From Agroathelia rolfsii (taxonomy: Eukaryota; Basidiomycota; Agaricomycetes; Amylocorticiales; Amylocorticiaceae), in the NCBI GenBank assembly GCA_018343915.1, contig JABRWF010000002.1, positions 3,348,001-3,412,000 of the forward strand: DNA of 64,000 nt. Direction: 5' to 3'. Position numbers and translations under genes: made by a program. Of this stretch, positions 35,725 to 46,993 are shown one piece after another. Every line of letters begins with the position of its first letter. Positions within the stretch are counted from its first letter, which is position 1. A model generated the notes under the pieces. It ran no database searches. It was not told the origin of the DNA and saw only the letters and a program-made list of their open reading frames with translations.

Positions 35725-36008
35725 GGCGGATGAGAGAGAGCTGTTGCTGCTGAGTCGACTCTTATTGGCGCCTGGCGCGTCATTGCCACCCTATTCAAGT
35801 TACTTGGCTAGTGACGACTACAAAAAGTGTTACTTAGTCTTACTTGATCTTCGTAGTTATGTCTACAAATATTATCACATCGCTATACACCAGACTACAA
35901 ACATTGTTACACTACTACATTTAGTCATTTAAGTTCACGCGCGTCATTGCCTGCTTTGGACTTCTGCTGCAATTTCTCCTGGCTCTACCTTCACCTCAAC
36001 CACCAACC
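35725..36008. promoter_or_regulatory. Shared divergent upstream region, kinase / dehydrogenase
   Basis: 284 bp between two outward-pointing start codons. No TATA box stands out. Inferred from layout. Confidence 0.45.
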
Positions 36009-37571
36009 ATGCAGAAGCAGCTTCAGCACACGATTCACACCCCGGGATACAGCAGACCAACCACACCGGGCATAAGCCCACCCCAGCTCGCGTTTGTTGG
36101 CCTGGGATCTATGGGCTATGGTACTTACTAGCCGATCTATTCATACTACAGACTCCATGAGACATCTAACACCATTATCCATATAGAAATAGCAAAAAAC
36201 CTTGCAACCCATAAGAAATCTCACCCTCAAGGCTCACATCCTCTGCTCGTTTGGAACAGAACGCCCGCTAAGAGCCAGAAGCTCCTCGACGAGCTTGGTC
36301 CTGACCTGGTTGCGATCGCCAAAGACATCGCCCAGGTTGCACATGAAGCCGATATCATTTTTAGCTGCCTTGCCACGGATGAAGTCATAGAGGATGCCTA
36401 TCAGCAGTATTCACAAGCATTGGCTGTGCGCACACCTTCAGGGATTTTTTTCTTGTGAATATAAGTAGTATATGCTCATCATGGTTGTGATGTCATGCAG
36501 AACCATCCCTCGACCAAGAACAAGATCTTCGTCGAAATGAGCACGGTAACGTCTCTCAACCCCTTATTAGCAACTTTATCTAATCCAGTTTCTACCAGAT
36601 ATATCCTACCCTAGCAGGTTCTCGAAATTTGCCGCATACATACACCTCGCGGCTTTGCTAACAATTGCTTTTTACGATCCATCAGGTCAGCTGGACAAAC
36701 TTATCTCATCTATCCCTCATGCACACCTTGTCACCTCTCCCGTGTTTGGCACACCCATTGAGGCCAAGAGCTCCCAACTCGTAATCGTCATGAGCGGTGA
36801 CTATCGCTCTAAGAAGGAGCTAGCGTACATCCTCGTTCCCGCCATTGGACGTAAGATTGTCGATCTTGGTGGCAACGTTGAGAAGGGTATGCGTATATCT
36901 GAATGCATAACGATCCATCTATTCTAACACTTCTGGTCCTGGTCATGGGGTAATTGTTTCCTTGTTAGCGCCCACTTTTAAGCTCCTCGGCAACTCGCTC
37001 ATCTTGGGCTCACTCGAGATCCTCGCCGAGTCCCTGACGCTCGCCGAGAAATCTGGTATTGGCGCCGAGAGCATGCACCAACTCGTTCAGGGTACGTACA
37101 CCATAGATAAAACGCTCTCCGTTCTGACATCTAATCACGGCGAATGTGCATGCGCGCATGTAATTGTCATGGCCTTCAGACCTCCTACCGGAGAAAATGC
37201 TCGTCTCCTACAGCGATCGCATGACGCAAGATAACTTTGAAGGTGCAACTGGCTTTGCGCTCGAGGGCGGCATCAAAGATGCATCCAACATCCGTCGTCT
37301 CACCAACGAGCTCAACTCGCCGATGCCTACCGTCGACATTGCGCACCAGCGCTTGCTCACTGCCCGCGCTTTGCACCAACATACAACGGCAGCGAAAACG
37401 AGCAAGTTTGAGACGCTTGATTGGAGCTCGATCGTTGCCGGCAGTCGTGTTGCGGCGGGATTGGATGCGTTTGATAGTCAGAAGGTTAGTAATGCCTTTC
37501 TTTGCCTGAAGCATTCTAGACTGTTGATGTCATGGCATATACAGCATTCCAAGGTCGAGTTGGATGAATAA
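36009..37571 (+). CDS. 3-hydroxyisobutyrate dehydrogenase-like oxidoreductase
   Basis: NAD(P)-dependent beta-hydroxyacid dehydrogenase of the 6-phosphogluconate dehydrogenase superfamily. Eight exons (36009-36120, 36187-36425, 36501-36545, 36599-36617, 36686-36886, 36969-37091, 37180-37484, 37545-37571), 356 residues. The Rossmann motif FVGLGSMGYEIAKNL is followed by LLVWNRTPAK, FVEMSTIYPT, the substrate loop SPVFGTPIEAKSSQLVIVMSGD, and the segment APTFKLLGNSLILG with the expected catalytic lysine. The C-terminal helical domain ends DIAHQRLLTA...GLDAF. The substrate is uncertain: hydroxyisobutyrate, glyoxylate/succinic semialdehyde or another small acid. The leading 27 residues (His/Pro-rich) could be a targeting or disordered extension. 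Exon 4 is 19 nt. Confidence 0.82.
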
Positions 37572-37991
37572 TTGTTCGATTGGAAGCAGATCAACTCAGG
37601 GGGGGAAGCTCTGTTATCAACACACAGATGGATAAATTGGGAATAGTACGAGGTTGAGAGAATGATTTGAAAGCTCATCGATCTGAATTGTGTAAACTAA
37701 ACTTGTAGATTTGTGGACGTAATTTACTCCTTAGCTTATGTACCTGGTCACAACAAAGGCAATGCTTACATCAAACGCTGATGCGTACTACATAGCAAAA
37801 ATGGTACACAGGCGTTCTACTTGTTTTTTTTTTGTGTGGGTTAGTATCGTAAGTAGATACAGAGAGTACAATAACAGTCAGTCATCAAGCAAAAGACTCA
37901 ACTATCAATCTCGCTTTTGGAAGATATGAGTTCAATAAGAAAACAAGAAAAATAACCCCTCGAATATTCTGTCCCCTGAAAACCTCTTTCT
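37572..37991. other. Convergent 3' region, 420 bp
   Basis: Between the dehydrogenase (plus) and SYO1 (minus). AT-rich, no gene seen. Confidence 0.4.
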
Positions 37992-40604
37992 TTACCACCC
38001 ACCCAAGCGCAAGCTCTTCCTATATTGCAAGAACGCAACTAGATTATCCCTTACCTCCTCACCATGTCTACGAAGTTCGCGCCCGCCTTCGCGCTTACGG
38101 TCCACAGCTTTCACAGCACGACGCACACCCTCGACGGCCTCGCCCATTCGCTTGCCAAATCCACCCGTGCGGAAGTTGCCATCGTAGGGCGAGCCTTCAT
38201 CGGAGTAGATATCAATCAGAGCGGAGACGGCTTGGAAGAGGGGTTCGGGTGGTATTGGGGCGGAGTTGGCGTTGGAAGATGATGGTAGGACGCTGAGGAG
38301 GTAGGATGAAATCATCTAAATAGGATAATGAGATGTAGACGCAGGGAATAGGAGAGGCAGGTTATGTCTTACCTTGTTGGCCTCTATAGATGTCGGATGC
38401 TGTGCGAGACACTCAAGCGTGCCGATACACCGCACGCGGACCTGGTCATCCGAACCAGAATCACAAAGACGGGTAAGAATCTGGACTTGTTCTTCTTGGG
38501 GAACCTAATCATTGACATCAACTTCAACTTAATGCAGCACTTCGTCAGAAAACCAAGGTACGAACCAAGTGCCCCTTCCAGATATTTCCCACACCCCACA
38601 GCACACCAATCGCCATCTCCCACATCTCGCGCTTCCTCTCCTGCCCTGGTCCGATATCAGTTCCGATCTGCGCCAGCGCAGCCCAAAGGGCATCCCACAC
38701 ACGTCGACCGCTCGCCGCGTCCTCACGCAGGGTGCGTGCGGATGCACGAGCGGATGCCAGGCCAAGGAAGATGTTGTTCAGGCATTCAAGCGCACCGATG
38801 TGGATTGCGCCCAGGACGGACGTCGTCGGTGGGTGACGCGAGGCGGTCCCTGGGGGAGGGAACGAGAGCGATGTAGGCAGGACGAGTTGTAAGAGCGGCT
38901 TGACGAGCGAGGGGAGAAGAGATGTTGTGCCATTTGGCGATGCGCTGGTGGTGTCGGCAGCAGCAGGATTGTCATTGTCCACTACGCTAAAATCCATCTC
39001 TTCGTCGTCGTCTTCGTTTTCGCGGGTGACGAGGTCTATATGCGTATAGTTGAGTCAGGTAACGCCAATAAATGAGATAGATGCATTACCATCATCTTCA
39101 TCATCGTCATCGTCATCATCCTCTTGCGGCTCTCCAGTAGCATCATCGAGCGCTGCATCTGGATCGGGCAGTGTCGCACAGGTACCCGTGAGTACCTCGA
39201 GTGCGAGGTGTACCATCCGCAACTGACCCTCGATCCGTTCCAGTTCAAGTTCAATCGGTGACTTGTGGTCATGTGGTGCCTTGGTGTCGAGTGATTTGCT
39301 CAGGATTTCCGGCTCGACAGCTTGTTTCTCCAAAAGCCTTTCTACATTTGCGCTAGCCTCAGCCAGAGGAACAGAGATAATGACAGGTTGTAAGAGGGGT
39401 AGTACGATATCCTTGTCGGCATCAACGTCAGGAGAGCGTGGCAAGGGAGAAAGATGTTTTAGAATTCCTGATCAAAGTCTCTGTCAATATATCATCGCTT
39501 ATGAGGATTGCATTCAAATTACCAGCAACAAGAACTCGTAAAGTCATGGAGCGTTCTGGTGAGTTTGCATTCATGTGAGGTGTCGATTCTTTTGCGATTT
39601 CAAGCAGACAAGAGACGTAGGCATCATTGTGTCGTACACTGTTTGTAATGGGCTTGTTATCTTCTGTAAGAACATAGAGACAATGGGCTAATTGCAGGGA
39701 AATCTGAGCGCATAGATCCTGTTATTTCCAGAAGAAAATCCTACCTGCGGCAGAGACCGAGTTGATTGGTAGCTTATCCCTCGCAGCCAGGAAAGACATC
39801 AGGAATGGGGTGAGATTGAGGTTATTCACAGCATTGAGAGCCTTGTTCGAAGTCTCTCTGAGCATTCTAAGCCTTTGGCCATGTATTGATCGTCAGCAAG
39901 GAGAAACTTACGAGAGACACCAGAGCACGGTGATGACGTTATCTGCGAACTCATGAATGAGTTTTTTGGTGTTTTCGGGGGCTGATTTGGGATGCTCAAG
40001 GAATTGGGAGACAGTGCTGGAGATCTGAGGCGCCTGTTAGCAAGAGGGAAGTACTGTATGTGGATGCATGCGACGTGCTTTTGGAATGAATGTCTGTAAT
40101 GGCGCCAGAATATTTTTATTGTACATCTCCGCGCATATCTCGTACCCGCCGTCAATACATAGATTCCTGATACGCAAGTTAAGAAACCGAATAATGGGAT
40201 AACATATATTGTTATACCTTAGGGCACCCATAGCCTCTATCAGGACTTCCTCTTCGGAATCGGTCAGGCGGTTGATGAGTGCACCAACGATGTTCTTCCC
40301 CTGCAGCAATCGACGGGTAGCAGGGTCATTTTGAATTATGTTGGAGACTGTAACACAAGCCCATTTCCTATCTGATGCCTCAGGGCTTTCCATCTGGACA
40401 GCATCCACAGATGTCAGCTCATAAGCAGTAAATATGACTATGACTGCATGTAGATAGTGCACCAACTTTTTGGATGATAGGCAAGACGGCCTCTTTTTTT
40501 GATGACGAGGTTGATGCAGAGTCAAGCCCCTTTGGAATGTGTGAGTCTGGCACACGCACAGGATTGTGCCGTCGCATGGATTTCTTTTTCTGCGCCTTGC
40601 CCAT
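37992..40604 (-). CDS. SYO1: Ribosomal-protein symportin SYO1-like (HEATR3-like)
   Basis: Adaptor that in yeast carries Rpl5 and Rpl11 into the nucleus for 5S particle assembly. Ten exons: 40604-40467, 40393-40218, 40166-40079, 40024-39912, 39857-39745, 39687-39523, 39467-39090, 39035-38566, 38504-38373, 38315-37992, giving 698 residues. The basic N-terminus MGKAQKKKSMRRHNPVRV is followed by ARM/HEAT-type helices (RKWACVTVSNIIQND, LIEAMGALRNLCIDGG, FADNVITVLWCLSETSNKAL). An acidic loop (EDDDDDDDEDDG and EDDDEEMD near residues 380-405) comes next, then more helical repeats and an end rich in basic helices (RRAVKAVDRKR...LVAFLQYRKSL). The acidic loop and repeat layout match Syo1. The intron between exons 3 and 4 uses a GC donor (CCAAAA|GCACGT). 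Confidence 0.82.
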
Positions 40605-40838
40605 GGCAATGATGATGTTGAAGTTGTCTATACAGTAGTAGTAACTTGAAATTATTCCCAAGAAAACTTGAAAACCATCGGAAGCAAAAGATCGTTTACT
40701 TCCGACTCACCGGGCCGGATGAGCGACTGCCATTAGACGGTGCCAGTTGCAGTGACTCTCAGTCTCTCTTACAAGTCCTCCTCCTTCTCGTCGTTGTCGA
40801 CATCCTGCATACACCCAGTCACTCTCGCACCAGCCGAG
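40605..40838. promoter_or_regulatory. Shared divergent upstream region, SYO1 / SIN3
   Basis: 234 bp between outward-facing start codons. It is pyrimidine-rich on the SIN3 side (TCTCTC, CTCCTCC). Inferred from layout. Confidence 0.45.
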
Positions 40839-43800
40839 ATGGACAGCGCTGCCTCCCAGGACACCATGGAGTCCAAGCAGCTCAACGTCACCGACGCCCT
40901 CACCTACCTCAATGCCGTCAAAAACCAGTTCCAGGACAAGCCTGATGTCTACAACCGCTTCCTCGATATCATGAAGGACTTCAAGAACGAAGAGTGCGTT
41001 CAGCATAACCCCTTACAGTCGTCGTCGTCACTGCTGACTTATATCTGCTCTTGAATTTGCTTCTCCCGTCTCTCCGAACATATTAGGATCGATACCCCAG
41101 GCGTGATCGCCCGTGTGTCGACGCTCTTCCACGGCATCCCCTTCCTCATCAAGGGCTTCAACACCTTCCTGCCCAGCGGCTACCGCATCGACCTGGCATC
41201 AGACCCTAACCTGATCACGGTCACGACACCGAGTGGAACAACAACGCAGGTGGGGTTCGCCTTGCTTTTGAATGGATTATCCAATGACAACAATGTCTTA
41301 ACCATCCCGACCAATATAAACAGGCAACAACGACCCAGGCACCTCCCCCCATGTTACCTCCTATCCCGTTTGCTGCTCAGCACTACATGCCTCCGCCTCC
41401 TCCCGTCCATAATCCATTCGATCTAGTAGGGTTCCCATCCCCGGGCAGCTTCACCATCCCCACTTCCGTGGCGGCGACCTTCCTTGGAGGGCTCAGCAGC
41501 GGCTCTGCAGGCGTCTCGTCTAGCCACCACAGACAACAGCAACCCGACAGCAGCCCCATCGTGACGCATGCGGGCGGAATCGTGACACAAGCCATGAAGC
41601 CTCCTGGTGATGTCAACCACGCGATCCAATATTTAAATAAGATCAAGGCGCGCTACGCGGACGACCCTAACACATACAAAAAATTCCTCAATATTCTACA
41701 GACGTATCAAAAGGAGCAAAGAGACTTGCAAGACGTGCGTAGTTGGTCTTACCCTTTTGCTCGGGAGATGAGCGCTATACTTTTTTTTTTTCGACAACTA
41801 ACAAAGTTTCGTAGTCCCAGGTCTATGTACAGGTGCAACACCTATTCAAAGACTCCCCCGACCTCTTACAAGAATTTCAAGACTTTCTCCCCGATGTCGT
41901 TGGTCATTCTGCAGCTTCTGCATTAGGCTCATGGGGCGGGGCCTCAGAAAGTGGTTCAAAGAACGCGATCACTGGGCCTGGTGGTGCCAAGTCAGCACAA
42001 ACCAAAAAGCGGCGGCGCCCTGCAGACAAAGACTTACTACAGCCCACGACGTCCTCGACCTCATCAATAATCGCCGGAAAGCAACTTGCTAATGGTGCGG
42101 CGGCGAACGCCAGTACGAGCGGTTCCGTAACAAACTCTCGTGTAAGAAAGGCTCTTAGCTCTTTTTCTCTTCACAAAAATCCAGGTGTAATTCATAAACT
42201 AAAACGCTACAGAACAAGAAAACAAAGCATCATCACGACAGGACTAAGGTGGAACCTCATGAAATCGGCTATGATGCATTTGGCGCGTTATCAGCTACAT
42301 CTCCCGCCCCGATATCGCTACTGCCGCAACAGCAATTGGGGATGCTATCAACGTCAGGTGCGCCAGCACCACCGACATCATCCATCCCCGCCGTGCCGCC
42401 AGATGTGTTCTTCTTTACGCGCATCAAAAAGGCTTTCGAGGGTCAACCGCAAGCGTATGATGATCTGCTCAAGCTCCTGGATTTATACACCAAGGAGATA
42501 GTCCCCGCACGTGTGCTAATGGCACGCGTGATGGAGATGCTGGGTGACACGCATGCGGAGCTGTTCTTGCAGTTCAAGGCGCTGCTCGGCACCGAGGCGG
42601 GCACGGACCCCGAAAAGGGTCCTCCGGGCAGTATTCGCACAGGTCCACCCGATTCGCTCAGCCTCGTGCAGCCTACAGACGATGGGCAAGGGCCGAGTTA
42701 TCGACGCCTCCCTGACAGCGTAAGCCGTGTTCAAAAATATGTCAACTGTCAACAACATCTGGTTTTGATCAATCTTTTTTTGATGATGTCACTTATATAG
42801 GAGATTTTCCTCGCCTGCTCAGGGCGTGACGAGCTCTGTCGCTCGGTGCTGAACGACCACTGGTTCTCACACCCAACCTGGGCGTCCGAGGAATCCGGAT
42901 TCAACTCGCACAAGAAAAACTCCTTCGAGGAGGCGCTGCACAAGAGTGAGGAGGAGCGGCACGAGTACCATGTGACACTCGAGGCGCTTGCGCGCACGCT
43001 GGCACACTTTGAGCCACTCGCCGCGCGTTTGGATATGATGGAGACGACAGAGGAGCGTGCTGCGTTCCGGCTTGGGCCCGACCTGGGTGCTGGGGCCAAC
43101 GGCGGTGTAAAGATATTTGAGCGGATCCTTCGGAAGATCTACGGGCGCGAGGGGGGTAATGAGGTGGTGCAGGCACTGCGCGAGTCGCCGAGCGTCGCTG
43201 TTCCCGTTGTATTGGCGCGTCTGCGTCAGAAGGACGAGGAGTGGCGCGCAGCGCACCGCGAGTGGTCGCGCACGTGGCGCGAGGTGGACGCGAAGAATTT
43301 CTACAAGTCGCTGGATTCGCAAGGGATCGGATTCAAGGCGAACGATAAGAAGGCGACGACGAGCAAGAGTTTCGTAATGGAGATCGAGGGGATCAAGGCC
43401 ACGCAAGAGAAGGAAAGACATGAGAAGGCGCGACATCGGTTGAAGAAACGCGGTGCGGGGTCTGGTCGTCGCGGTGGCAGCGTCGGATTGATGGGCTCGA
43501 CGGGATGTCAACTTGAGTACATGTTCGAGGACACACATGTGATGCAGGACTCGCTCAAGATGATTTACTCCTTCTTGGATCACTCGGCCGCGCAGTATAG
43601 CGGCGAGGAGCGGCGGGCCGTTGAGCGTTTCCTACGTGCATTCGTGCCTATTTTGTGCATGTACCCTGTGCATGAGTTCGACGCTGCATGTGGCTCGCTC
43701 GAAGAGGTTGCCGCCGTTGTGTCCTCCATGGTTGACGACGGCAGCGGCGAAGCAATCGTGAACGGCATTGATCATCCCGATGCCAGACGGCCGAGTCCCA

Positions 43801-46515
43801 TTAACGTAAACGGCAACCTCCACTCTTTGCATCCGCACGACGATGAAGACGGAGATGGAGACGATGATGATGATGACGAGGAACCCGTGACATTCAAACC
43901 CAAGACCGAGGACGCCTGGATCCGCGAACTAACAAGTCCCGCGCCGGACGGTGACCCCACGACCTCGCAGTCGCCTCTCACGGCCGGCCCATCTTCCGTT
44001 CGTCGACCATTCTTCGCCAACACGACGTTCTATACTTTGCTGCGTCTATTACAGGTGCGTTACTCATTCCTTTTTCACACTCCCCTTATGGACAAGGCTA
44101 ATAAAAATAAAAATGGCTGCTACTATATACAGCTGCTCTATTCACGTCTACTGATGTGTAAAGAACGCGGCGCAGCACTAGCGGCCGAGGGACACGCCTC
44201 GTTGCGCTCGAACCCGGTCGCAGTCGACCTGGGTCTGGAGGAAGCTGTGAATGCACAATCGATGCTAGCGCAATCGATAGAGATGATGGGGGCCCATGCC
44301 ATTGCGGCGTCTACAAGTATAGTACGGCCCAGCAGCCGTTCGCCGGTGCCACCTGGCAATATTACCACGACTGTTAATGGTACTGGTATTGTTACTGGTG
44401 GTGGCGCTGGAGACGCCCCTGCATTATCATCCATTGAGACACTGAATAAACCACCGGGCGAAGGCGAACAACAACAGCAAGGCAATAGCAGTGAACACGA
44501 GCCCGGCCGGACCCTCCCAGATCCGGACGGGGAGAGCGTCATCATAGAGGAGGAAGAGATGCCAGGACGCGCCAACGTGGTGTACATGTATCTGCTCGAA
44601 AAGTGCGAAAAGGTGTTCTCGAACGAGATGGACCAGGCGACGTTTGAGGAGCATATGCGTTGGTTCTTTGGTACCAAGGTTAGTCGTGCTCGCTTCGCTT
44701 GCGTTTATGCTGTTATTACTTCAGTCTAGCTCTTCACCCCCTCTTCTTCCCCCCTCCGCCCGGCCTTTCTTTACTCCTATTTCCCCACCTTTTTTTGTTT
44801 TGTTTTGGTTTCTTTCCAGAATCCAGGTCGTGTTTCGTACATGCTGCTAGCATTGTCATTCATGGGGTTTGTCGATCTCCGGCAGCCTGCCTCATCCATC
44901 CATTCATTCATTCATTGAATCGTCCATCCACTTCTGTGTCCATTCATTCATTTGCTGTTTTCACCCATTTATTTAATTTTGGCTCGGAACGCACTCTCAT
45001 TGGCTGACCAAAGGTGACTAACTATATAAACCCATTCGATTTATTTTTGCACATAGGCCTATCACGTTTTTACCCTCGATAAGCTAATCCTGTCGATTGT
45101 GAAGCAGGTGAGTGTAATTATAATTTCATACATCCCACGATGGCATGGCTACCTACCGCGTGAGCGCTTGCGGTAGTCCTGTCTCCTTTATGGCATGCGC
45201 TGCAAGCAGGGCAAAGGCTATTATGCTATGTGCTCTATCTTTTTTCTGCTTTTCGCGTTTTTCTGTCTTCCTGGGCTCGGTGTTCTAGACATTTTACCGA
45301 GACTCGAGAGTCGCTGATTATCAGGGCGTTTCGTCTGTTTTGTTCTTTCTTCATCACACCAAAAGAGCCATGCCGATTCTTGTATGCCTTGCCCTGCGCT
45401 ATGTCCGCTTTTTCTCTCCGAGTTCCACCACCGGATCTCCCTTTACACTGATCACTTGATTATTTTTTTTTATGTTATGTTATAACAGGTGCAGACTATT
45501 TTAGCCGAGCACAAGTGCCAGCAATTATGGTCGCTCCTGCAGGCCGTCCGCGGGGCAGAGAGCATGACAGTGCAGGACAAGATTAGGTATCGTCGTCAGG
45601 CGGAACAGCTCGTGGGCTCGGACGAACATCTATATCGGGTTGACTGGGTGAGCATGCACACACGGCAGATTTCTTTTTTGGCTTGTTCCTTCCTTTCTTC
45701 CTTTTTTTTTTTTTTTTTTTTTTTTTCTTTCTGTCTTTTTCTTCATCCGCATTTATTTTTATATATGTGTTTCCATTTCTATTTTACTTTATGATGGTGG
45801 TGCTACTTGTGTCATCACTCATACATATTTGGGGAACTTGTTGGCTGACTGACGTATCTGATTTTAACCATCTTTCACCCGTGATCAGGACCCGGAGCAG
45901 AAGATGATGCGCATGCAACTACTCGAAGCGGATGACCCCAGTGTAGATGAGGACGGGAGCGAAGAAGGTCGTTGGCGTGAATACGCAGCGACGTTTGTGC
46001 TAGACTATGCCACCGAGTGGCTCCCACGCGGACGAAGAAGACCGGAGCACTGTGGAGTGTATCTGAAGCGGTGAGTGGGATTTATTAGATGTGAAGAAGA
46101 GGCCACAATGAATGAATGAATTTTTTGTGGTTTCTTAATTTCCCCCTCCTCCTCTCCCTTTCATTTTTTTTTCTTCTCGTATAACTGATGGTGGTGGCCT
46201 ATGTTTAGGAATCTACCATCAGCGTCATCGTTGACATCGTCGTCGTCTTTGTCGTTTGGTGGCGCCCAGCAGTCACGGCAGTTGCAACAGTCACAGCAGG
46301 CGGCAGCAGCCACGATCGGTGGCGCAGGTCAATGCGGACTGCGAGTGCGCATCAGCCTGGGGACATACAAGCTGTTCTACGAGGCAGGCAGCGAAGATGT
46401 GCTACTCGGCAGGGAGAGGACGCCCTGGCCGGCGGACTGGCAGGAGCGAGCCCATGCAGCGGTGGGGGAGAAACGACGGCGGATCGGGACGGTTCTATTT
46501 CGGGGGGCAGCGTGA
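40839..46515 (+). CDS. SIN3: Transcriptional co-repressor SIN3
   Basis: Nuclear scaffold of the Rpd3/Sin3 histone deacetylase complex. Eleven exons (40839-40993, 41087-41249, 41324-41734, 41815-42141, 42213-42719, 42801-44054, 44133-44678, 45057-45107, 45489-45647, 45889-46070, 46209-46515), 1353 residues. PAH1 is at about 16-85 ([40 protein letters not shown]). PAH2 is at about 200-290 ([12 protein letters not shown]...[18 protein letters not shown]), and a weaker PAH3 at about 415-480. The HDAC-interaction domain follows ([41 protein letters not shown]), then the conserved C-terminal region ([28 protein letters not shown]). Three introns in the 3' half are 241-381 nt, far longer than the 55-80 nt usual here. 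SIN3 and SYO1 share a promoter region. Confidence 0.93.
45702..45726 (+). repeat. Poly-T run of 25 in a SIN3 intron
   Basis: Uninterrupted T homopolymer in the 241-nt intron before the exon at 45889, continuing into a T/C-rich tract. Length may be miscalled in assembly, without effect on coding. Confidence 0.85.
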
Positions 46516-46993
46516 CGGATGTGACGGACATGTGTATAATTATAAAACGAGACTGTGTAATTATTGGATGTGGATAAATATACGCCTGTGATGCGTGACA
46601 GCTGAATGGGGCAACTGAGTAATAGAGATTATAATAAACGGGTGGTGGATAAAGGGTAAAGATTGGGTGCCTAAGAATAGACGATAATGAGTTGTACAAA
46701 TATAATGATTGGTGGGCGGTGTGCGTCTGCTTGCTGACTTGCTGCTCCCTTTCCTCTCTCTCCTCCCCGTCGCTGTTGTTACTCCCCTCTGCGGTCTGCA
46801 CTCGCGCCCGCTATCCTCCTCGCCATCCGTGTCTTTTTGTTGTTGTATACTGAGGGGAATTTGCCGCTTCGGAAGCAGGAGGCACTCTGTTGGATTTTTT
46901 TTTTAAGAGGGAGATTAACAGTATAAACAGTCCCAGAGACGCTTGGCACTCCTGCCGCTTTCAGTCTGCCAAGCTGGCCTCGCTCCCCCGTCG
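46516..46993. other. Intergenic, 478 bp
   Basis: SIN3 3' UTR and promoter of the next gene. CT-rich near 46745-46790. No coding signal. Confidence 0.4.

Noticed and set aside
42867..43583. 238-codon antisense open frame within SIN3
   Set aside because: Lies opposite the HDAC-interaction exon. Composition is a shadow of the sense frame and no family is recognised.
44820..44870. Possible extra SIN3 exon (AATCCAGGTCGTGTTTC...)
   Set aside because: The conserved SIN3 sequence [12 protein letters not shown] is continuous without it, so it is treated as intron.
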